Source: Larix kaempferi (taxonomy: Eukaryota > Streptophyta > Pinopsida > Pinales > Pinaceae). Taken from it: DNA of 64,000 bases. Positions within the stretch are counted from its first letter, which is position 1; each line of letters opens with the position of its first letter. Shown here one piece after another: positions 12,534 through 24,639 of this stretch. Both the position numbers and the translations under genes were made by a program. Below the pieces are notes generated by a model, which was not told the origin of the DNA, did no database searches, and worked only from the letters and a program-made list of their open reading frames with translations. The stretch spans positions 7,704,001-7,768,000 of the forward strand of contig BSBM01000636.1 in the NCBI GenBank assembly GCA_027924585.1, written 5' to 3'.

Positions 12534-13804
12534 GGCCCTTTTTTACAAAAAAGGGAGAGTGATTGACATTGTCTTCTTTGGTTCAAAACCCAAGGTGTTT
12601 GGATCTTATTGGTTTTGGTACTTGGTTTTGTCTCCTTCCTCTTCTTTCCAAGTTTATGATCTTCACTTCCCTTTCTTCAAACTTAATCTCTTCTATGGCC
12701 TTTTTTGGTTCAAATACCTACACAAAAGAAAGTCAACTCATGCACCCATTTAGTGTTAACTTAAAATCAAAAGATAAAGCTTGAAACTACTTAGATCTAC
12801 AATTTGCAAAAAAAAAAATGAAACTAAATGAGATCTAAACTATAACAAAAAAGGAAACTAAGTCTAACTTTTTTAAGGTCTTTTAAGAGTTTTTTGAAGG
12901 AAAAGCAAACAAGAGAAAGGGAAGGCCAAGGACGAAAGGGATGAGGAGAGGAAGGATAGAAGAAAAAGGGGAGAAATGAAAGCAAGCAAAGGGGAGAGAG
13001 GAGGTAGAAGAAACGAAAGGAAGGGCAAAGGAAGAGACTTGAGGGATGGAGACGAGAGCAAAGAGAAGGGGGAGATCTAGAGGGACGAGAGGGAGGAGAT
13101 CTAGGAAGAAAACAAAAGGAAGGAGGCTAGAATAGTAGGACAAAGAGGGCTTGATGAGACTAAAAACGAAAGCAAGGAGATGAAGGATAGCAAGAACAAA
13201 AGGGAGGAGAGGCTTAGCAAAAGGGAAGGGCCAAACAAGGCCAATGAGGGAAGCCAAAGGAGTTTAACTTGAAGTTTAGGGCTTCCTGAAAGTAACCAGT
13301 AACCAGTTTGATTTTAACTTTAAGGGATGGAAAATATGGCAAGCCTCAAGCTCAAATTTGTAGCATCAAATGGATCCTTGGAGAGTTCCTGAAATACAAA
13401 AGTTGTCAGAAAAAATTGTTGATGGAGAGGAGGGAGAGACAACCGAGCTCAAGCTCCACTCAATCCTTGAATAACTACAAAAATGCACCACTTACAAGCA
13501 TAGACTTAGATAAAAACTTAGTATATTAAACAAAATGAAATAAGAAGTACATAAGTATATCCAACTACAGTGTGTACTCCCTATTGCATCAAGCCTAACA
13601 TCAATGAATAACTTGGACCATCAAATATTCATCCTATGTTCTTAATAAAGAAATCTAAGCTAATCAATATCAAGCATAAATTATGTAAGCAAGTGTAAAA
13701 GAAACAGTATCACCTCATAGATTGTGAATCATTCTCCATAGACAACAATGGCAAACCATAGACCTCCAAAGTCACTTCTTTATTTCAAAATAGCAATTGC
13801 TATG
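12534..13804 (-). repeat. Old family-B LTR, R/U5-side segment (layer 1)
   Basis: On the minus strand this aligns with about 31660-32850 of element B's LTR: AATAAAG then TGACTTTGGAGGTC (13770-13785), CATAGGATG...ATTTGAT (near 13620-13640) and the pyrimidine-rich CTCTCGTC tract (12870-13260). It resumes directly after the TSD of the family-1 solo LTR and stops at 13804, where a plus-oriented LTR start begins. Confidence 0.65.
12870..13260 (-). repeat. Pyrimidine-rich tract with CTCTCGTC repeats
   Basis: The plus strand is strongly purine-rich. The minus strand reads as C/T-rich DNA with repeated CTCTCGTC or CTTTCGTC words. It matches the tract at 32400-32790 in element B's LTR in position and style, although the individual words have drifted. 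The long open frames here come from base composition and I do not call them genes. Confidence 0.6.
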
Positions 13805-15203
13805 TGTTATCAACTGTATTTGTACAATAGTTGAAACCTTATTGAGCCGCCAGTGTTGGAACACATCAGTGTTCACCTCCAGAGTATCTGGGTTTCAGAT
13901 ATTTGGGTCTATCCTGTTTTGGCTAGCCAGTTTTGTTTTTTGAGTCGACATGACCATGGCCCCATGGGAGTTTGTAACAAAGTGTGCTAGTAGGGTTTCA
14001 GTGGCTCGGTTCCCCATGACTGGATTAAACAACTAAGGTATTCCAGTGAGTTTTTTCACCGTCAGATTATCCTTCGCTTCAGGCGAGATATAATCTCTTG
14101 GTTTTTCTCCCGCTTCCTCCAAAGCTGGAATGCTCGATTTTGGAAATTTTTGCCATGGGGGGTTATTAGAGTCCAACTAATATGTATAAACCTACTAGAC
14201 ACTATTAAAATAGGTTCTGGTCATGTCCTAAGTCTCTAGGACCCCCAGAAAAACTTTCAAAAAAAATTTACCGGACGCGTTGGATTTGGGGTTTTTCCTA
14301 AAAAATCGCGCGAAGACCCAAAAAATCGCCATGGAGTTTTAAAAAGTTGACCAGTACATCAGACATTGAAGCCAGTAACAGTAAATGGTAATGTTAAATT
14401 CTTAAAGTAAAAGGATGGAAATTAAAAGATAAGGAGAATGTCACTTTTAACATTACCATTAATTGTTTCAGGATGTTTGAGAGTGGTTCCAACCTCATCG
14501 GACTTCATATGCAAAAAGTAGACTTTTAGATCCCATTTAGGTTCAACAGACTTAATAGTTTTCAGGATTTCAGGATTGCAACGTTTCCACTAGATTCTAT
14601 CATGTATGAGGGTAAGGGATTGGAATTTAATCAAGCACATCAAACTAGGTACATACCTTGATGTTGGTGGTGTTGATGCCTGATTGTTGAAGTTGATTGA
14701 ACTCCTCTGTCATGACCTTAATAAAAATATACCCTTTAGTCAAGCAAAATCACTTATTAAGCATGGAAAGCTTTTTCTACCTTATCTTAACGCTTGGATT
14801 AGGAAATTTCATTAAGATTGTAGGGTGTTGACTAATGTCCTTGAAGGATTAACTTCAAGATTCAAGGTAGAGGCAAGGGCTAGAGCCTAAAGCCTAGAGG
14901 AGGGGGGAATGACCAATGTTCCAACCAGTGTTGAAACTTCCAAATTTCCAATCTTTGAAACTTTGATGTATCATTTTTTATTTGGCATCCACTACATCAT
15001 ATATATCAGTGCTTTCTCCATATTTATGTGCCAATGTGTTTATCTAATGCTGTTGTTGCTTGATATGTTTAAAATTCTAAAAAAAAATGAATATATTTTG
15101 TATTTTTTAATGTTTTCTGCGGTTTGCCGATTTTTTCGCCGATGTTGCCGAGAAGTTGTATTCGGGACCCTTGCCGATTTTTTGCCGATGCCGATTTTTT
15201 CCA
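13805..15203 (+). repeat. Family-B-like LTR start plus unexplained tail; possible TSD CTATG
   Basis: Bases 13805-14300 are clearly homologous to the first ~480 bases of element B's LTR (from 30274), starting TGTTATCAACTG. The remainder to 15203 is unrelated to element B. It includes an inverted pair GGTAATGTTAAA / TTTAACATTACC (near 14390 and 14450) and GCCGATTTTTT repeats (15125-15203). CTATG stands at 13800-13804 and again at 15204-15208. The sequence after the second copy resembles the expected continuation of the disrupted minus-strand LTR. A short solo LTR of a family-B variant fits, but the 3' terminus (TTTTTTCCA) is weak. Confidence 0.4.
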
Positions 15204-15339
15204 CTATGACACCATGTGCAAAGCCATAAAGAATGTAGAAAATAAAATGGACAAATGTCTAGATCGAATTTGTATCAAAGCATACATTAAAATTATGATA
15301 GATTGACAAGATAAGATAAGATAATTTTATTAATGTCCA
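15204..15339. other. Intergenic remnant, possibly old LTR
   Basis: About 130 bases with weak resemblance to the U3/R side of the old family-B LTR (CTATGACACCATGTGCAAAG against CTATAACACATATACAATTT). It ends in a short GATAAGATAAGATAA run. Nothing coding is seen. Confidence 0.25.
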
Positions 15340-17359
15340 ATTAATGACCACTAAAGCAGGTCAAAGGGACTGTTGGGTACAAAATGATGTGCATACAAAG
15401 TGGGAGCGCTAAAATGACTCCTATGAAAAGCATGATGCAGAAAGTAAAGTATGAATCTAATCTAAATCCTGGAAAGGCAACTTTGAAGATGGAGAGTCGA
15501 TCCAAGAGAGAGATGTGCCAAGAAAATGGATATAGAATCTGTGATACAAATGGTACAAGCCTATCATGGTCCACTGGAACCATCTCTCCTAACGTCCGAG
15601 GATGAATGGAGGAATCTCAACATACAAGTCTATTTGGAGGAAGAACTAGAAGAGGAGTTGGGCCATGTAATGTGTCTTTGCCTAGAGAAGGAGGCCTGTC
15701 ACCGTGATCTGGATGATATTGGCTGACTGTTGGTATGGGACCAGGCCTGGCAATGATGTTGGGGTCTTGAGGAAGCAGAGGTGGTCCTCCGAGTCTGCAC
15801 AGATCTGGGGTTGGAAACAAGATTGCCATCTATCTACCTCTTGGTGCCCCTAGTAGATGGGAGCATCATGAAAAAGGAAGTGTTCCACTTAGTAGAAGAT
15901 GGTCCAAGATGTGAATGTGGCTACAGGATGAGGGAGCAAAGCCGGTGCGCCTCCTACAAGTATAAGGCCAAACATCTCTAGCTGGGGTACTTGAAGAAAC
16001 TCACCAAAATCTGAAGCTCCCTAACAAGGTCCCTGAAAAGACAGTGGAACGCTCTCGGATCTCGTAGTAAACAGGGTAGCAGAAAATGAAGTGCTCCTCA
16101 ATATCAACCTCCCAAAGATGGCACACCTGGCAGATCCTGTCAAATTGGTCAATCTAGTAATATGACTCCACCCTAAGTATATGAGAGTACACCCTGAACT
16201 AACCCAAGGGAATACAAGGAGTGTGCACCCAATGGTGGAGTGTGTGATGGGCCTGAACAATGAGCCTGTCCCTCAGATGTATGAAGTGCTTAAAGTAGAA
16301 GGCCATCTTCAGACGTAACTCACCTTGAGGGTTGATCCAGGTGACTTGCACAAATTTCCTATAGATATCATCTTGGATGAACCTGTTCATCTCCTTCCTA
16401 TTAAGTAAGAGGTGGCTAGGTGTGTCCAAGGAGCATCTAAATGGGGGGAACCAATCCATCGCAATAACAATAGACTTCAAGAGATCTAAGACCCCCACAT
16501 ACCAACACTAAGTGTAGCTTGAAGAGCTGGCTGAGGCAATGGACTCTGATGAACAATAGGCCAAGTATGGATACCATCATACCAGTCCTGTCCCTTTGCC
16601 AAGTCAACAAAGCCCAAAATGCAGTGTAGGAGTGAAACAAGACTAAATATAGTCTCAAGCCGAGAGGGTCGGGCACCAAACTCCGCAAGTGTGATGGGCT
16701 AAGGGATTGTCTTCTTGCATCTGATGGCGTGGCGAAGGAGGAGGATCTGCACTCTCTCTATTGGGGCCCAATCAAACTCTAATAAACGGGGCCCCCAAAC
16801 CTCTGAGCCATAGAGAACTGTGTGCCAGACAAGGATGTCCATGAGAGACATCTTGGATGATATGTTCTAAAAATAGTTACGGAAACACTATCTCTCAAGG
16901 AGGGCTTAGGATCCATAGCCCTTGTTCACTCGAGGTTGAAGGGCATGCCACAGACTAAAACAAGGTCTTGTGAACCACATCGTCAGCAAAAAAGAGGATA
17001 GAAATCAAAACTTGGTGGAGAAGGCACCCATTGTCATCGTGAATGTGTTCAAGTAGGAAGGACTCAAGCTCATCCATGTAGATCCTAAATAGAATGGGGG
17101 GCAAGGGGCACCCCTGTTTGACCCCAATGATACCTCTGATAAAATCTAATACCCCATGGGTTGTGCAAAGACGACCAAGAACCATCTCATACAGATGCAT
17201 GATGGCAGACAGTAGGGTTTCGGAAATACCAATGCCTCTAAGCCTCTAGAACAATGCCTCGTTGGGAACAAAGTAGAATGCTTTCCGAAAGTCTACATAG
17301 AAGCAGTAGACTTTCGAAGAGCAATGTCATGCCTCCTTGATGATGGCCTTGTTACCCCC
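15340..17359 (-). pseudogene. LINE reverse transcriptase, 3' part, degenerate
   Basis: Non-LTR retrotransposon polyprotein remains on the minus strand. At 16955-17200 the frame keeps the RT block GVKQGCPLPPILF, followed by ILFFADDVV, the catalytic A/F-A-D-D motif of LINE reverse transcriptases. Upstream, around 17300, a frame reads VDFRKAF-like residues. Downstream (about 16030-16150) Cys/His-containing residues resemble the C-terminal region common in LINE ORF2. Several frameshifts and stops interrupt it, so it is dead. The 5' part continues at 28211-28868, with about 10.9 kb of LTR sequence inserted between. The endonuclease domain is not visible. I cannot assign a clade with confidence; 15340 is an approximate 3' boundary. 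Confidence 0.75.
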
Positions 17360-18905
17360 TGTTATCACATACATTGTAGCTGGAGCTACATGATGCAGAC
17401 CTGATTTTTTCTAGTCCATTGCCAGTCCTGTGGTTGAGATGAGCCTATTTTTCAGTGGTGATGTATATTTCCGAGCCAGCAATAGCAAATGCCCCCTTGT
17501 CATGACCGATCCTACATGACCCATTGAGATGATTCTAGTGTAGTCATGGTTCATTCAGTGCAGAGCAGTTAGCCAATGATGATGTCCTTTGCCCATGGTC
17601 AGTTGCAAATGTTTCAAAGGCAAGTATATGGTTGAGCAGAGGTATACATTTATATTGCATTTAGATGTTTCAATTGCTCTACAGTTTATTTTAGTTACTG
17701 TGACTAGGCATGTTTACTGACAGTGGCATTCTGAGCTTCATGGTTTGAAACCTGTGTCATGACTGGTTAGAGAGTCCCTAGTGTAAGGTCATTACATATG
17801 CTTGCTAATATCTACTACCTTACATGGACTTAGCCCTACCTTTGCTTTGATGGTATCAACTTTCACTTTCTCCACTCATCCTTCTCTTTCGTTTACTAGT
17901 TTGATCTCGACTTGTACTTTGACTAGTAAGATCAAGGACTCCCCCCACTTAGACCTCTTTGTTGGATAGACTCCATGTTTACCTTGTGTCTCGGCTCTGG
18001 AGTGTGTGGCTCGGCTCTGGAGTGTGTGGCCTATGTCACCGGGATGTTATCCTTTAGTCCTCAAAAGCAAGTATTCCTATAAGCATCGGATCACATAAAT
18101 GATTATATTGAAATAGATGCAAAAACTCAGCTTAAAACAATGTTGCTAAACACAAAAACAAATAAATAAAATGTCTTTCGTAGCTAGTCAGTTGCCAAGG
18201 GACGAGCACTCATCCTTTGTATGATGTAAGGTCGTTTGCCCCTACAGGGCAACAGGGTGGTAACTGCATCGCACCTATGGACGGTGGCGGGCAATGGTGG
18301 CAAGACCAAGTCATTATCTAAGGCCCGCAAGGCTACTCAGGGCACTAGCCCTTGGAGGATGGCTAGTGAAAGATGATTAAATGTTAAATGTGAAATGTGA
18401 AAGTGCAAAGCTGACAATAAACTAAATGAAAAAGGTTGCTTGTTTAGAGTCTACTGGGAGCATTCCAAGCACTCTACCCATTTGTGAGGCACCGCCATTC
18501 CCTGAGTGTTCTCTATCCGACATATGTCCAAGTGCTTTCCCTTTTTCCCTCATGTATGAGAGATTACAATGTCAAAGTTACAAGTCCTTCCCTATTATCC
18601 TAGCCTTGTTTTTCCACCTCACCCATCCTAGTAGTCTGTCTAAGTCTATGAGTGAGCATATGTAGGGAACTTAATGAAAGACTTAATAGTTTCTCTCACA
18701 CAGGTATATTTTTATTGATTATATGGCCACTGTTATGTATTTCATGTTTTAGTCTGGTTACTAACATAGACTTGTGAGCATTGTTCATCTAGCATAGATA
18801 CAGGATCTTCCATAGTATTGCTCTACCTTCAATTTGAGTGCTTTGACTTGGTCAAACCCAGTTTGACTTGGTCAACACGTTCTAAATTTCCTTAAAATCC
18901 AATCT
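17360..18905 (+). repeat. Family-1-related (1b) LTR, 5' part
   Basis: It starts TGTTATCACATACATTGTAGC, matching the sense start of family-1 LTRs (TGTTATCACATATATAGTAGC). Further matches are GTGTCTCGGCTCTG (17985), CATTTGTGAGGC...CCATTCCCTG (18480) and a CCCAGTTTGAC block (18860). A CCCCC run precedes it at 17355-17359. It contains a perfect 20-bp tandem duplication at 17991-18030 (unit TCGGCTCTGGAGTGTGTGGC). It is diverged from the young family-1 copies, so it is an older relative. No coding sequence is seen. The right boundary is set by a copia-like insertion. Confidence 0.65.
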
Positions 18906-19828
18906 TGAGTTAAAGTATTCCAGTTTATTTTTAATTAAACCCAATTACTACTTTTAACCACAAATGGTTTCTTCACAATGCAGAGGAAAATAAACTGAGA
19001 AAGTATAACATCAATCGCATCAATAGAGACACAAACCTTATAGGGTATAAACCCCCGGAAAAACCCAAGATGGGAAAACCGGTGCAGCAGTCTGAGAAGA
19101 TATTTTATTATGAAGATATAGAACAAATACAATCCAAAAAATCGATTTACCCAACCTGGAAAAATCGAACCACTGAGAATCACTAAGAATAACCCACAGA
19201 CCTGTACGGTCTCTCTGCGCAACAGTATGGCCCTCTCTGCGTCACTCTACGGAATCCATACGGCCCTGCATCAGCTGTATGGACGGATCCGTACGACCCT
19301 GCTCACACGTGCGAGCTATTGTACGACCTCTGCAAAATCTATACGGCCTCCTTCTCTACGAATCCGTACGGTCTCTTCCTCTGCCTGATCACCCTGTCGA
19401 TCCTCTAGATGAATGCTCCTCCCTCTTCTCTACAAATTTCTTCTTCAAACTTCTCTTTCTCACTCTCCGACCGAATGCTATGAGTAAGAAATATCTTTGT
19501 ATGTCTGTGTGTCCTCTCCACCAAATCAATCCTCCTTTTAACTCAATGCCTAAGCAAAAACCCTAACATCTCACTATGGATCAATGGATGAGATCCTCCA
19601 ATGAGATTAATGGCCAACATTAGATTAGCCATTACTTAAATTATTTTCACTTGAACTTTATAAAAGTGACTCCATTAAGTCAATTAATAATTAGACCACT
19701 TAATGCACTTTTCCTAAGTCTAAACGTTGGAAAATACATTAATACATTTGGCTTCTTGTTTTATGTCTGCTAGCATGCAAGGACACATGCAATGATAGAA
19801 GACCTTCCTTGTTGCCACTTTCTAACAC
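18906..19828 (-). repeat. Probable Ty1/copia 3' LTR
   Basis: On the minus strand a possible LTR begins TGTTAGAAAGTGG at 19828, immediately after the stop region of copia pol. It may end near 18906 (complement of TGAGTTAAAG). The segment contains many CGTACGG/CCGTACGG words (19200-19380). Assignment rests on position after the pol C-terminus; the far boundary is uncertain. Confidence 0.45.
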
Positions 19829-20002
19829 TCCCTCTCAACGAGGAAGGGATTCGGTAGCAACCCCAACTTATCTCTAAACTTCACAAACTTGAGTTTGCAA
19901 ATTTCCTTGGTGAATATGTTTGCCACCTGCTCATCAGTCTGAATATACTCCAATCGAATGGTTCCTCTCTGAACACAATCTCTGAGGAAGTGATACCGAA
20001 TG
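19829..20002 (-). pseudogene. Ty1/copia pol C-terminus (RNase H end), fragment
   Basis: Minus-strand translation gives IRYHFLRDCV, then YIQTDEQVANIFTK, then LKFVKFRDKLGL. This is the standard end of Ty1/copia polyproteins: the RNase H tail with the HIxxRYHF, TxxQxADIxTK and FxxLRxxLG blocks. It is about 57 codons with no stop inside. Everything upstream is missing because a different sequence (starting TGTAATGTCCC) begins at 20003. It is therefore a fragment of an element otherwise lost, lying within the older family-1b LTR. Confidence 0.85.
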
Positions 20003-21896
20003 TGTAATGTCCCTTTTTAAGATTTTATTAAAATAGTGAAAATTTCAATTTTTTTCCCTAGTTCGACCTTTGACTAGCTTTGATGTCTTGGTCTCCAAAT
20101 TGCTCCAATTTCTCCCAAATCTTCTGAGAAGGTGTATGGATGATATTAAAACATAAATATGAGGTTCAAGGATGCTTTAGGACCTTCAAAAGACTTTTGC
20201 AAACCTCCTCGAGATTCTAGCCAAAGTAGGAGTTTTTACTAGCAATTTGGGGTTCGATTTCCCCATGGGTAAATGCTGAATATGGCTCTCCAAAAGCTAT
20301 CAAACCTTCTCGAATTTCTGAACAGAGGTAGAGGACATCTATGGGACAATGTTAAGGTCTCATATGCATAATCATTCAGTCAATTGAGCCTGCTACAACC
20401 CTCTCCAAACAGCTACAAAAATACTAGTTTCAACCTTGGGGGAAATGATGGGCAATCTTCTCCAAATGCTATGAAACTGAACCAAATCACTCCAAAAGCT
20501 TATACACTGAACATGAAACTTGTAATAAACATTATTGACAGTCCATATATCATTATTCCATCAGTGGTTCACTTGTTCATTCGAATTTATCATTACAACA
20601 TTGGCAAACATCAACATAGTGGGGAAAAGGCACCATTTTCTCATTAATGATCCGATTTATACATTTCCACTTGGATTCTCGATCTGATAAAGTTCTGAAT
20701 GTGAAGAACAGAGCATTTACATCATATTACAAAATAAATGGGGAATTAGAAGCTCCCCCAAAGAGTACAATAGCTCACCCAAAGCACCTCTCCTCAAGGA
20801 TCATGAATATGCCAAGAAAACTGAAAATGGTTGGAGGAATGAGCTGAACCAAGAGTGACCACGAGCTTCCCTGTAGCTTACACCTGCAACAAAAACTCCA
20901 TTGAAGCTCTCATGAAAAGTCTGAATGACCTTTCCCACTACCAACTAGGATGGGAATCTTTCACCCTCGAAATTGGCTAAGGCAAGTAGAGAAGCACTCC
21001 ACTAGCTCTCTTCACAAATGCAAATTCTAAAAATGATCAAAAGCTTCTCTCTTATTGTGAAAATCCTCACAGAAGATCTAAGAGATGATGTATACCTCAC
21101 AAGAAAGTAATTGATTAAGCAAGAAAATAGAAGAAGAGTGGTCAATGCAATATAATGAGCAACAGAATAATAATACAGTAGAACTCGGATAGAAACAAAA
21201 ATACTTCACACACACTAATTAATTAATCACAATATGGACAAATAAATAGTACAATGCATGAGGATTCGAATGCCTAAGGTGGAAATTCGAATTAGCCTTC
21301 ATGGAGTGATCAAAGGATCACTAGAGTGCCATCGGAGCACAACTAGTAGTCTATCTCATCATCAGTGGAGTCATCAATGCTCAAGTAATTGTCAACCATC
21401 AGTCAAACTGAGTCTAACTGAGTGTGGTAGGTGTAACTGAGTGTAACTGAGTGTAATTGGCACTAACTGAATGAAGGAGGCTCAGTGGAGGGCGCATGAG
21501 GAGCTAACTGGAGTCAGAATGGGCAGTCTAGTCTCACTGGAGATCCATCGGAGTGATACAGTCAGTTGAGAGTCAGTCTAGCCTTAAATCAAGGAAAGAA
21601 CTAATGATGACTCAATTAACTGAAGTGCAACTGAGTGGTAGGTGAGAGAGGGCGCATGAGATGTATGCAATTGCATGAAGGGGCGCACTAAGCACTAAGA
21701 GGGCTAAAACTGATCTGAGAGAAGCTCCCGGGGGCTGGCTAACTAAGGGCTAGGTGCTAGACTGATGACTGGGATGCATGCAAATGCATGCAAACCCTAA
21801 ATAACGCATGCAAACCCTAAAAGTGCATGCATGACTGAAAATGCAAATAATGAAAATGCTGCTAGGACTAGGATGGAGTATAGGAATATCCTAACA
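20003..21896. repeat. Unassigned repeat-like segment inside the copia/LTR nest
   Basis: It begins TGTAATGTCCC, a sequence of the sort often seen at plant LTR starts, exactly where copia pol is cut. It ends near CCTAACA at 21896, before the family-1b LTR resumes. It contains repeated CTAACTGAGTG-like words (21415-21470) and ATGCATGCAAA words (21770-21830). No matching TSD was found, no protein-coding homology is visible, and the unit cannot be assigned. Confidence 0.3.
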
Positions 21897-24639
21897 CCAT
21901 GTATGCCTATGGATGATGATTGGTGGTCCCACATACTCTTGTTGATGATACCATATGGTGGACATATGATTCATATGATGGTTGATGCAGTTTAGCAGAT
22001 TTATTATTATTTCCAGATCATCAGATTATGCACTGTCCGGATATGGTGGACCCTATTGTTGACCCCTCAGGTCAACCCATGGTGTATGAGTACACAATTC
22101 TAGTAGATTTGGGTCTTCTGGATCCATTGAGACACTTATCATTCAGTTCCGGGCACTTCTGACAGGGATAGTTGCAGTTATCCACTTGTTGACTAGTTTT
22201 GGGCTTGTTTTCCCAACCTGACTAGCAGAGGCATGAGAGGCCAGTTCACCTAGGACGATGTATGAGGAGGGGGTGGTCCAGCCACTTGATTTTAACATTA
22301 TACCCCCCTCCCAGAGAGCCTGGTGGGCTCAGTTTGACAGCGCAGGCACTCTGGGTGTCAGTTTGGGCAACTTCACAATTATCGAGGCGGATTAAAAATG
22401 GAATAAGAGGGTCACTGAGGAATTCGATTTGGGCAACTTAGGAAAGGTTTTGGCATTTGGTCTTCACAGAGGTCTTCTAGGGTGAACCCCCCATCTTCCA
22501 GCCAGATATCATCAGTCAGTGGTGTCCACAGCGGCCACAGGAGGCCTTTTACTGCATGTCTCACAGATTTTGAGGACAGGATTTGATCATATGTATTATT
22601 TGGACATATTATTTTATATTATTGTGCCATGGGAATGAGGTAGCAAGGATTGATGCCTCCTAGCCCCACCATGAGCTTCTTGAGTCATGTCCATGTCATA
22701 TGAGGTGGGCCCATGAGTTTTAGCCCCCTCCTAGTGATGACGTCACCTTCTCTTTGAGTGATCCATGTGATATATTGTAGGCTCATCTTGGCCATTGATT
22801 TGATTATGAGATCTTTTAATCTCAACCACTCATCTTGTTGTGTTGTAAAGTGGTTTTGAGATCTAGGGTTTTGGTCTTTATTATCCTATATAAGGAGGAC
22901 ACCCCCCTCATTGTAAAGCACTTTTGGGCTCTGGAAAACTTGGAATGAAAATAATATTTTGGGAGATCTACTTCTTGGTTTTGATTGGGTTACTCTTGTA
23001 CATGTTCTTGCATCTCTTGCTTCTAGACATTGTTTGCTTTTCAGGTGAAATCGACATGAAGAGAGGGAGGCCGAATTGCTTGAAGCTAGCTCAACGTTTT
23101 GCTTTGTGGGAAGATTGTAGGGGTTGCTCACATCCCCCATGAGCAAGATGTCTTCATCTTGAGGGAGTTTTTCAATTGTGCTTTGTCCATTGATTGCTTC
23201 TTTGATATGACATGCTTAGATCTTATGGATTTGTGGATCAAATTTAACTTGATGTAGTTTGATTTACAGGTTTTCATGGGACATCTCTCCTCCTAGGGCT
23301 TGGACGTTTTTGGTTGAAGACACTTGCATCAAGCTTGGAATTGTAACTAGGGCAAGAATTCTCCATATGCTAAGAGGCCGCAAGCTTTGAGGTAAGATCT
23401 ACAACGTATGTATTGATTTCGCTTGTTCTCCATCCTATTGGTCACAAACTCCATTAAAATCAAAACCCTCATTTTTCTATTTTCTTAGATCTACTTGGAT
23501 ATAGCTTGGCTTTGGGTATAATAAAAAGAACCCACCTCTATAGTATCCATGGCAATTCGGATGTTTGGTGGCATGTGGCCTTCATTTGACCCTTCCCCTA
23601 AAGCACTTAGCCTTCCTTGGGTGAGGTCGCACTCCTTGGGAGGGTGAGTTTTGCTACTTCCAAGAAATGGGTAGGTGAGATCCCACTTGATTTGCACTTG
23701 TCTCACTTGATAACCTACCCCTAGTGCTTCACCTCTTTGATTTTTGCCTTGTGGACCTCATTCCTCATTTTGAGGGTTGTGCCCCACTTGGGTCATTGGG
23801 TGATGCATTTTCAACCTTAGATCTATGGAAATCTAGCCTACCTTGGGGCATGCCACTTAAAACCCACTTTGATAATTGCCTTGACTAACCCGATCTACGT
23901 TTTGGCATCATTTGGACTCCATTTGCCCCCTCATCTCAAGGCACTAATCTCCCTTGGTCAATTTGCACTCCTTGGGGTTAGTGTCATTTGCTAGATCCCA
24001 TAAGTGGGTGTTGCCGAATCCACCTTGGATCCATAGATCCACTGCCCCCTCATCTCAAGGCACTAATCTCCCTTGGTCAATTTGCACTCCTTGGGGTTAG
24101 TGTCATTTGCTAGATCCCATAAGTGGGTGTTGCCGAATCCACCTTGGATCCATAGATTCACGTCATCAAACACCCCTTAGTGCCATATCACCCCTAACTT
24201 CACCTTGTGGGTCCCATTTGGACCATTTCCATATTTCAAGGAAGTGGGCCCCACTTGTGTATTTTCATGGTACTAGATCTATCCATTAGGTGGCCTTATT
24301 CATTCATTGGTTGAAGCATTAGTCACTTCTTAAGCCTCTTCAACCACCACACTTAACTCTTGGGCCCACCTAGTCCTAATCAACTCATTGGTTTCCGTAA
24401 CTCATCTTTTGACACGCTTCCCTAGGAACCTTTGGGTTAAGTCAATCTTCCTTGATTGGCTAGGGTCTCCCCCTTGGTCTTGACTTGTCCTGATCTAAAG
24501 TGAAGAAAGCCTCGGTTATCGTGACTCCCAGCTTGCATTGGGAATCGTGGCATCTCTTGGGTCACCTCTTTAGTTGTCTATCTCCTCTACTATCTCGGAT
24601 GGGATACCTTTAGGGACAACTACAAGTTGTGTGATAACA
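21897..24639 (+). repeat. Family-1b LTR, 3' part
   Basis: It resumes the family-1-like LTR: GTGTATGAGTACACA (22081), CAGTTCCGGGCACTT (22143) and a GAGGGGGTGGTCCAGCCACT block (22267) all match family-1 copies. The promoter region near 22895 reads CCTATATAAGGAGG. A predicted mini-exon lies at 23270-23391. It ends CAAGTTGTGTGATAACA at 24639. No PBS follows; another LTR 3' part starts directly. No coding sequence is seen. Confidence 0.7.
23925..24162 (+). repeat. 119-bp tandem duplication in the 1b LTR
   Basis: Two almost identical 119-bp units, 23925-24043 and 24044-24162, both starting GCCCCCTCATCTCAAGGCAC. They differ by only a base or two near their ends, so the duplication is far younger than the surrounding diverged LTR. 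Confidence 0.85.

Noticed and set aside
12873-13257. Open frames rich in Leu, Pro, Ser and Phe, looking like a membrane protein
   Set aside because: They lie in the C/T-rich LTR tract; composition alone gives CTC/TCC/TTC codons. The equivalent tract at 32400 is not open in the same way.
20003-21896. A complete LTR starting TGTAATGTCCC
   Set aside because: No matching inverted end, TSD or PBS was found, so I kept it as an unassigned segment only.
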